A stretch of DNA of 64,000 nt from NCBI RefSeq assembly GCF_003234855.1, contig NZ_QKTO01000005.1, positions 124,001-188,000 on the forward strand. The letters are read 5' to 3'. Source of the DNA: Curtobacterium sp. MCBD17_032 (GTDB lineage Bacteria > Actinomycetota > Actinomycetes > Actinomycetales > Microbacteriaceae). The translations under genes were made by a program, and so were the position numbers. Of this stretch, positions 59,270 through 64,000 are shown piece by piece; positions within the stretch are counted from its first letter, which is position 1, and each line of letters begins with the position of its first letter. The notes under the pieces were generated by a model. The model did no database searches. It was not told the origin of the DNA and saw only the letters and a list, made by a program, of their open reading frames with translations.

Positions 59270-61092
59270 CAGGCACCCCCGGGGAGCTTGCGGCCGGTGG
59301 TGCGGTAGAACTCGCGGATCACGCCGACGACCTCGCGCCCGATCGCGGTCTTGTCGCCGACGCCGGCGTTGACCGTCACGTTGAGCGTGACGGGCTCGCT
59401 GCTCTGCCCAGCGGACGAGGGCTGGCCGGAGCCGAGCGGACTCCACCCACCGGACGCGGTCGGGGTCGCCGCGGCGGTCGACATGACGGCCATGCGCGAA
59501 AACCGCTGGACGGTGCTCGCCTCGCGGGTGGCGCGCTGCACGGTGCGGGCGGACTTGCCGCCCCCTCCCCCGCCGCCACCGAACAGGCTCATCAGCTTGT
59601 TCCAGCCGCCGCCGAAATTGAATGTGGCGATGTCCCAGAGGGCGTCTGTCAGTCGGCCAACCCAGCCGATTCCATCCTGAATCCGGCCGACGAATCCGCC
59701 GATCTTGTCGCCGACCCATTCGACGGCGGTGGCGCCGGCTTCGCGGAACTGGTCCCAGTGGGTGACGACGAGGACGATCGCGGCGACGACGAGGCCGATC
59801 GCGACGATGATCGCGAGGACGATCCAGGTGATGGGGTTCGCGAGCCATGCGGCGTTGGAGGCCCACTGTGCGGCGGTCTGGATTGCCTGCACGGCGGCGA
59901 ACACCTTCATGGCGCCGGAGACGATCGTGACGGCGCCGCCAACTGCGGCGAGGACGACGGCGAGCGGTCCGAGGACGGGCGCCCACTGCTGGAGCTGCGT
60001 GAGGATCGGTTCGAGGACGGGGAGCGCGGCGACGCCGATGTCGGTGAACGTCTGCACGGCGGTGCGCTGGAGCTTGACGAGGCCCTGGTCTTGGCCGACT
60101 GTCTCGTCGAGCTTCTGCGCGGCGCCGGTGACGTCTCCAATCGCCTGCACGGCAGAGGACGGGTCGAGGGCGAACAGGGCGCCGCCGAGGTCTTCGGCTT
60201 GGGTGCCGAATAGGGCGACAGCGGCAGCGTTCCGGGCGACCGGGTCTTCCATGTTGCGGAGCCCGTCGAGGACGGTGTCGAGGCCCTGTGCAGCGCCGTC
60301 GCCGCCGGCGGCGATCTGCGCGGTGGCCTCTTTCGCGTTGAGGCCGAGAGCCTCGAAGCCGGCCGCGGAGGTCGCAGAACCGTCCGTGGCACGGATCTGG
60401 AATTCCTTGAGTGCGTCGGCGACGAGGTCGGTGTTGCGGGCGCCGGCGGCGAGGCCCTGGTCGATGAGGCCGGTTGCGGTCTGCCCGTCGAGTCCGAGCC
60501 GCTGGAACAGGGCCGGGTACTCGGTGAAGGTGTCGATCAGGTCTTCGCTGGCACGGGCGTTGCCCTGGAGGCCGGCGGTGATGATGTCGAGCGCTTCGTC
60601 GGCGTCCTTCGCCATGCCGGTGCGCATCAGCTGGCCGACCGCGGCGGTGATGCCGCCGAGGTCTTGGTCGAACGTGGTTGCGACGTCGAGCGTCTTCGCG
60701 GTGATGTCCTTCATCGTCGCGTCGTTCGCGTCGCGCATCCCGTCGATGTTGCCGATGACCTGGCGGGATGCTTCGGCGACCTGCTCGAGGCTGTCGCCGT
60801 AGGCGTTGGCGAAGAGTTCGCCGTTGATCCGGCCGAGCCGTTCGGACTCGGCCGGATCGAGGCCGAGTTGCCCGGCAAGCTTGTTCCCGACCTGCGCGTT
60901 CTCGACGGCGCCGACGACGCCGGCGGCGAGGGCGGTGCCGGCTGCGGCGCCGGCGAGCTTGAGCCCGTCCGCGGCCTTCTCGGCGTGCTCCTGGATGCCG
61001 TCGACCGCCTTCTCGGCGTCGCGTGCGGCGCGCTGTGCGCCGGCTGCGTCGCCGAGGATGCGGACGGCGAGAACCGCGGTCTTACCCGCCAC
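59269..61092 (-). CDS. Phage tail tape measure protein
   Basis: The 607-aa protein has the tape-measure layout: an Ala-rich helical N-terminus (AGAQRAARDAEKAVDGIQEHAEKAADGLK), several hydrophobic segments (about 380-460), a Gly/Ser-rich stretch (GGGGGGGGKS), and a C-terminal beta-part (VTLNVTVNAGVGDKTAIG). Start GTG 61092. At about 1.5 A per residue, the family rule, this suggests a tail near 90 nm. Confidence 0.87.
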   Translation of the reverse strand: MAGKTAVLAVRILGDAAGAQRAARDAEKAVDGIQEHAEKAADGLKLAGAAAGTALAAGVVGAVENAQVGNKLAGQLGLDPAESERLGRINGELFANAYGDSLEQVAEASRQVIGNIDGMRDANDATMKDITAKTLDVATTFDQDLGGITAAVGQLMRTGMAKDADEALDIITAGLQGNARASEDLIDTFTEYPALFQRLGLDGQTATGLIDQGLAAGARNTDLVADALKEFQIRATDGSATSAAGFEALGLNAKEATAQIAAGGDGAAQGLDTVLDGLRNMEDPVARNAAAVALFGTQAEDLGGALFALDPSSAVQAIGDVTGAAQKLDETVGQDQGLVKLQRTAVQTFTDIGVAALPVLEPILTQLQQWAPVLGPLAVVLAAVGGAVTIVSGAMKVFAAVQAIQTAAQWASNAAWLANPITWIVLAIIVAIGLVVAAIVLVVTHWDQFREAGATAVEWVGDKIGGFVGRIQDGIGWVGRLTDALWDIATFNFGGGWNKLMSLFGGGGGGGGKSARTVQRATREASTVQRFSRMAVMSTAAATPTASGGWSPLGSGQPSSAGQSSEPVTLNVTVNAGVGDKTAIGREVVGVIREFYRTTGRKLPGGA

Positions 61093-61542
61093 TGTGGGCC
61101 TCGTTTCTACGGCCGATCAGGTCGACCATGGTTGCGATGTCGTCGGGGTGCTCGGTGCGCCAGACGGACGCGGGGATGCCGGTTTCGAGGGCGAGCGCTA
61201 CGAGAAGTTCGTGGGCTGACCCTCGGGGATGGATTCCCCCAGGCTCACGACCGCGTCGTCGTCGGTGGACTCGTCGGCGTCGTCCTTCTTGAACGAGACG
61301 TCGGTCGCGGCGTGCTCGCCGCTGGAGAACTCGTCCCACGTCTGCGTGGTCTTCCCCTCGCGCTTCGCGGCGGACCAGGCGCGGAAGTACATCATCCGCA
61401 TGGCGTTGTCGGTCAGCCCGCCCCACGCCTTGTTCTTGCGGAGCGTGGACTCGAACGCGAGCGTGTCGCCGATGTTCGGGGTGACGTCGACCTTCTGGCC
61501 GTCGTGCTGGGTGATGGTGATGGTCGCGTTCGACACGGTCAT
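61082..61542 (-). CDS. Tail assembly chaperone GT (made by -1 ribosomal frameshift)
   Basis: Reading starts at ATG 61542 as gene G, slips -1 at 61234-61240 and continues as GIHPRGSAHELLVALALETG and WRTEHPDDIATMVDLIGRRNEAHSGG to TAA at 61082. The -1 frame extension ends just inside the tape measure start. This is the lambda G/GT arrangement in which GT recruits the tape measure for tail tube assembly. Confidence 0.8.
61198..61542 (-). CDS. Tail assembly chaperone G
   Basis: The 114-aa protein (MTVSNATITITQHDGQKVDV, MYFRAWSAAKREGKTTQTW, acidic end DDADESTDDDAV) precedes the tape measure as chaperone genes do. The zero-frame stop is at 61198. It overlaps the tail-completion gene by 4 bp. Confidence 0.82.
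   Translation of the reverse strand: MTVSNATITITQHDGQKVDVTPNIGDTLAFESTLRKNKAWGGLTDNAMRMMYFRAWSAAKREGKTTQTWDEFSSGEHAATDVSFKKDDADESTDDDAVVSLGESIPEGQPTNFS
61234..61240 (-). promoter_or_regulatory. Slippery sequence GGGGGAA for the G/GT frameshift
   Basis: In zero frame the heptamer reads G-GGG-GAA within CTG GGG GAA TCC. A shift of -1 gives GGG GGA ATC, which opens the GT frame. GGGGGAA is a slippery heptamer used by other actinophages. Confidence 0.72.
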
Positions 61543-61919
61543 GCTCCTTGGATGCTGTCGAGGGTGTGTTGGACGTAGTCGGTGTAGACGGGTAGCCAGC
61601 GACCTTCGGAGTCGCGGGCGCCGTCCGAGAGGAACGGTTGGGCGGTGATGTGCCGGCGGGACCAGCCCCAGTGGATCGGGGCCGCGTACGGGACGCGGGC
61701 GGTGCCGGCGCGGATGATGCCGGCGGTCTTCGTGCCGGATGCGCGGATGGTCTGTTGGAGTCGGCCGGTGCGGCGCGGGGCGAGGTCGGCGGATGCGTTT
61801 GCGGCGATTTGCGCGGCGTGCTTGTGCGCGGCCTTGAGGTCGGTGAGGTCGTCGCCGGCGCGGCGGAGGGACGCGCGGAGTTGCCGTGCGCCGTCCACCT
61901 GCACCAGTGAGTCGGCCAT
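61539..61919 (-). CDS. Head-tail joining / tail completion protein, HK97 gp10-like
   Basis: The 126-aa protein (VDGARQLRASLRRAGDDLTDLKAAHKHAAQIAANASADLAPRRTGRLQQTIRASGT, PYAAPIHWGW) has the HK97_gp10 family pattern, whose members close the head-tail joint. It overlaps neighbours by ATGA. Confidence 0.82.
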   Translation of the reverse strand: MADSLVQVDGARQLRASLRRAGDDLTDLKAAHKHAAQIAANASADLAPRRTGRLQQTIRASGTKTAGIIRAGTARVPYAAPIHWGWSRRHITAQPFLSDGARDSEGRWLPVYTDYVQHTLDSIQGA

Positions 61920-62353
61920 CAGGTGAGAACGAGCGGGGTGCCGTCGATGTCGACCGGGGTGGGCTCGCCGATGACGCGGAACTCGAAGTCGGACGTGTTC
62001 TTCTTCTTGACGTCGCCGCCGACCGTCAGCGGGACGATCGTGCAGACGCCGGACCAGCTGACGGCGAGGTCGTTGGACGGGGTGAACAGGAAGGGGACGT
62101 CCTGGAGGCGCTGCTGGTAGCACCAGAGCTCGAACGAGTCGAGGTCGTAGTCCTGGTTCGCGGTGCCCTTGAGCGCCCAGTCGGTGGAGGCGTCGCCGGC
62201 GACGGTCTCGCCGGACAGGACGGGGACGTCGTCCTCGAAGTCGCTGGACGGTTCGAGGCTGAACTTCACGAGCTGCTGCGCGGTCTCGCGCTGGCTGGCC
62301 GTCTCGCCGAGCTTGAGCGAGCCCGGGCCGAGGGTGTGGGACTTGGGCGCCAT
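61919..62353 (-). CDS. Major tail tube protein-like
   Basis: The 144-aa protein (GPGSLKLGETASQRETAQQLVKFSLEP, GTPLVLT) has a beta-rich sequence and the position of the tail tube gene, between the terminator/connector genes and the chaperones. ATG 62353. Typical tail tube proteins are 150-250 aa, so the fit is fair. Confidence 0.72.
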   Translation of the reverse strand: MAPKSHTLGPGSLKLGETASQRETAQQLVKFSLEPSSDFEDDVPVLSGETVAGDASTDWALKGTANQDYDLDSFELWCYQQRLQDVPFLFTPSNDLAVSWSGVCTIVPLTVGGDVKKKNTSDFEFRVIGEPTPVDIDGTPLVLT

Positions 62354-62361
62354 GGTGGCTC

Positions 62362-62733
62362 CTATTCGGGGTCGGTGTACGTGAGGAGGTAGGCGGAGAG
62401 CGGGGGGCCGGCGTTCGGGGCGAACGAGGCGGGCTCGGCGACGGTGACGTCGAGCCCGGGGGCGATTGCCGCGACGATCGAGTCGATGCGGTCCCACGCG
62501 ACGATGTGGTTGTCGACGGGGCCGGCGGTGACGAGCAGTTCCCACGTCGCTTCGGTCTGGTGGTAGGTCGGGAACGTCAGGCGGGGCGGGAGGATGATGA
62601 CGGCGCCGTCCGGGGCTCCTTGCGGGACCTCCAGGCCGTTGATCGTGACGAGGACCCCGTCGAGGCCGTCCGTGCGGACGGCGTTGTCGATCAGGTCGGC
62701 GATCTGCTGCGCGCGCTCGGTGCGGGGGCTCAT
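62362..62733 (-). CDS. Tail terminator-like protein
   Basis: The 123-aa protein (ADLIDNAVRTDGLDGVLVTIN, TFPTYHQTEATWELLVTAGPVDNHIVAWDRIDSIVAAI) has the size, position and pattern of tail terminator/minor tail U-like proteins. ATG 62733 overlaps the preceding stop. Confidence 0.72.
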   Translation of the reverse strand: MSPRTERAQQIADLIDNAVRTDGLDGVLVTINGLEVPQGAPDGAVIILPPRLTFPTYHQTEATWELLVTAGPVDNHIVAWDRIDSIVAAIAPGLDVTVAEPASFAPNAGPPLSAYLLTYTDPE

Positions 62734-63071
62734 GCGAGCCCCACGATCCACGGCGACAGGATCGAGGTCGCGGTGTTCATTGGGTCGCGGGCGAGGCGGA
62801 TCGGGGCGACGTCGGCGCCCTCGAACCCGACGACGCCGTTGCGGGACGCCTTGCGCCAGTAGAGGTCGGCGCCGACTTCGAGGATCGCGCGCCGGCGGAC
62901 GGCGGGCGGGACCGTGGCGTATGCCGTGACCCCGATCCGCTCGTCCACCAGCGCGGTTGCCTCTTCCTCGGAGTCGTCGCAGAGCTTCCCGCCGAGTTCG
63001 TCGGTGCGGGCGAGACCGACGTACTCGGCGAGAGTGACGTGCTCGCGTTCCGCGTCGTCGGTGCCCGCCAC
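62730..63071 (-). CDS. Head-tail connector (gp6/gp15-like)
   Basis: The 113-aa protein (LAEYVGLARTDELGGKLCDDSEEEATALVDERIGVTAYATVPPAVRRRAILEVGADLYWRKASRNGVVGF) has the alpha-helical pattern of phage connector proteins, with the RRAILEVGADLYWR segment typical of gp6-like folds. Start GTG 63071. Confidence 0.8.
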   Translation of the reverse strand: MAGTDDAEREHVTLAEYVGLARTDELGGKLCDDSEEEATALVDERIGVTAYATVPPAVRRRAILEVGADLYWRKASRNGVVGFEGADVAPIRLARDPMNTATSILSPWIVGLA

Positions 63072-63073
63072 GA

Positions 63074-64000
63074 TCAGGCGCCCGCGGCCGGGTCGGCCTT
63101 GACGACGGGGATCAGACCGCCGGGGACCTCGTCGGCGAGGGCCGTGTAGTAGTACACGGAGTACGAGTTGGTCAGGTTGACGATGTTCGCGTCGGTCAGC
63201 TGCGCGAGCGGGCTGTTGTAGGCGCGGACGGCGAGCTTGTTGACGAACTGCGGGGTGCCGTCCGCCTGCTTCGGGTCGACCCGGACGGTCACGCCGGCGA
63301 GGTTGCCGCCGAGCGCCTCTGGGGCGATGGTGCCGACGGCGTTGACGCCCTGGCCGGAGACGGTCATCAGCGGCCGGCCGGTGGTGTCGTTCATGACCGC
63401 CAGGGTCTTGAACGTGGCCTTGTCGACGAGCAGGACGTCGAGGCTGAGGCCCTGGTCCTCGTAGAGCCCGGCGGCGTCGATGATGCCGCCGACCCAGCCG
63501 GTGTACTTGGTGAAGTCGGTGACGGTGACCGTCGTGCGGGCGTTCGCCTTGTCGGCCGCGACGCGCTTGGCGCGGAGGGCGGCGACGAACGCGCGGAGGG
63601 CGACGTTCTTGTTGCGGCCGGCGGCGATCGCGAGGGCTCGCAGGTGGGTGTCGAGCATGTTGACGCTGGAGCGCTCGATCTCCTGACGGGACAAGCTGGT
63701 CCAGCCACCGACCGTCTTGACCGGCGCGTTGCGGGTCTTCACCTTCACGTTGCCGTAGACGAGCTCATCGCCTTCGTTGGCCTGCACGCCGACCTGGACG
63801 GTGTTGGTGTCCAGCTCGCCGAACTCGATCGAGTTGCCCTCGGCCGGCAGGGTGCCGGTGGAGAACAGGCCGGACAGGATCGAGTTGTCCTCGATCAGCC
63901 GGGTCAGGTCGCCGACCCATGCGGGGCGGAGCGTGCCGTCGTCAGCGAGCACGCCGCCGTTGTAGGCCCGCTCGAGCAGGTTCTCGTACGCCTCGATCGT
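63074..64000 (-). CDS. Major capsid protein, HK97-fold (N-terminus outside window)
   Basis: At least 308 residues are visible, from TIEAYENLLERAYNGGVLADDG at the right edge to the stop at 63074. The sequence has the HK97-type pattern of actinophage capsids (LIEDNSILSGLFSTGTLPAEGNSIEFGEL, the E-loop/P-domain part with KTVGGWTSLSRQEIERSS, and LSLDVLLVDKATFKTLAVM). Reading is open to the window edge, so the start is missing. Confidence 0.85.
   Translation of the reverse strand, partial: TIEAYENLLERAYNGGVLADDGTLRPAWVGDLTRLIEDNSILSGLFSTGTLPAEGNSIEFGELDTNTVQVGVQANEGDELVYGNVKVKTRNAPVKTVGGWTSLSRQEIERSSVNMLDTHLRALAIAAGRNKNVALRAFVAALRAKRVAADKANARTTVTVTDFTKYTGWVGGIIDAAGLYEDQGLSLDVLLVDKATFKTLAVMNDTTGRPLMTVSGQGVNAVGTIAPEALGGNLAGVTVRVDPKQADGTPQFVNKLAVRAYNSPLAQLTDANIVNLTNSYSVYYYTALADEVPGGLIPVVKADPAAGA

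Larger units (their letters stand above)
52064..64000. mobile_element. Integrated siphovirus-like prophage (left end; right end beyond window)
   Basis: The element starts at a 40-nt tRNA 3' fragment and contains an integrase pointing inward, then an oppositely oriented late operon from tail fibre back to major capsid. Lysis genes lie between tail fibre and tail genes. Packaging, portal, immunity and replication genes must lie to the right. Gene order and protein types are those of actinophages with long non-contractile tails. Confidence 0.88.

Noticed and set aside
1..64000. CRISPR arrays, rRNA genes or insertion sequences
   Set aside because: I saw no regularly spaced repeat series, no rRNA core sequence and no transposase; the only mobile element seen is the prophage.

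Overview
The window is very GC-rich, coding-dense actinobacterial DNA. GTG and TTG starts are common, 4-bp ATGA/GTGA overlaps are frequent, and several promoters look leaderless. Gene content (LtrA, CE7 esterase, GH81 glucanase, BLUF protein, many acyltransferases and hydrolases, a mycobacteriophage-like siphophage) and protein style suggest a plant- or soil-associated Microbacteriaceae member such as Curtobacterium. The genus is an inference from style, not a search result.

Positions 1-52063 are chromosome. The left edge holds a RES/Xre-type toxin-antitoxin pair, a histidine-rich protein behind a Zur-like dyad and a CE7 esterase. Next is a sulfur-scavenging locus (2351-10003). On the + strand it has an acetyltransferase fused to an amino-acid ABC permease, an ATPase and a binding protein. 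Facing it on the - strand are three translationally coupled luciferase-like monooxygenases. This gene set resembles the Bacillus subtilis ytmI-ytnM operon, and both promoters carry the same 10-bp-phased GTTGCG-type repeats. Directly beside it is the most striking object of the window: a retron-type reverse transcriptase (10040-11353) preceded by a 163-nt segment bounded by 18-nt inverted repeats, which fits the a1/a2 ends of an msr-msd RNA, with a -10 box placed to start transcription at a1.

Positions 11590-24124 carry a UPF0303/HIT/RidA operon, membrane proteins, a phosphoribosyltransferase, CopC, an SDR, an AT3-SGNH acyltransferase, a BLUF photoreceptor, an APC permease, LtrA and a LuxR-type two-component pair. 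A giant secreted GH81 beta-1,3-glucanase fills 24385-29877. Positions 30035-37181 form an oxidoreductase/hydrolase/SnoaL/MarR group ending in a LAL-type LuxR regulator. A motif TACGTC-N4-GACGGATGCC occurs upstream of three transcription units here, and the regulator is a good candidate to read it. Then come a decayed membrane-protein gene, an ABC efflux pair, a glycosyltransferase, a TetR/membrane-exporter pair whose operator sits on the exporter start codon, a fatty-acid desaturase, an acyl-CoA ligase, and a metal or metallophore uptake operon (48123-51785) with a Zur-like box across its start codon.

A prophage begins at 52064-52103, where a 40-nt 3' fragment of a tRNA gene (probably tRNA-Val) marks the attachment site, and runs past the end of the window. 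It holds an integrase, a serine-acetyltransferase-like cargo gene and, on the - strand, a siphovirus late operon read backwards: tail fibre with collagen-like repeats, holin, endolysin, minor tail proteins, tape measure, frameshifted tail chaperones G/GT, tail tube, head-tail connectors and major capsid.
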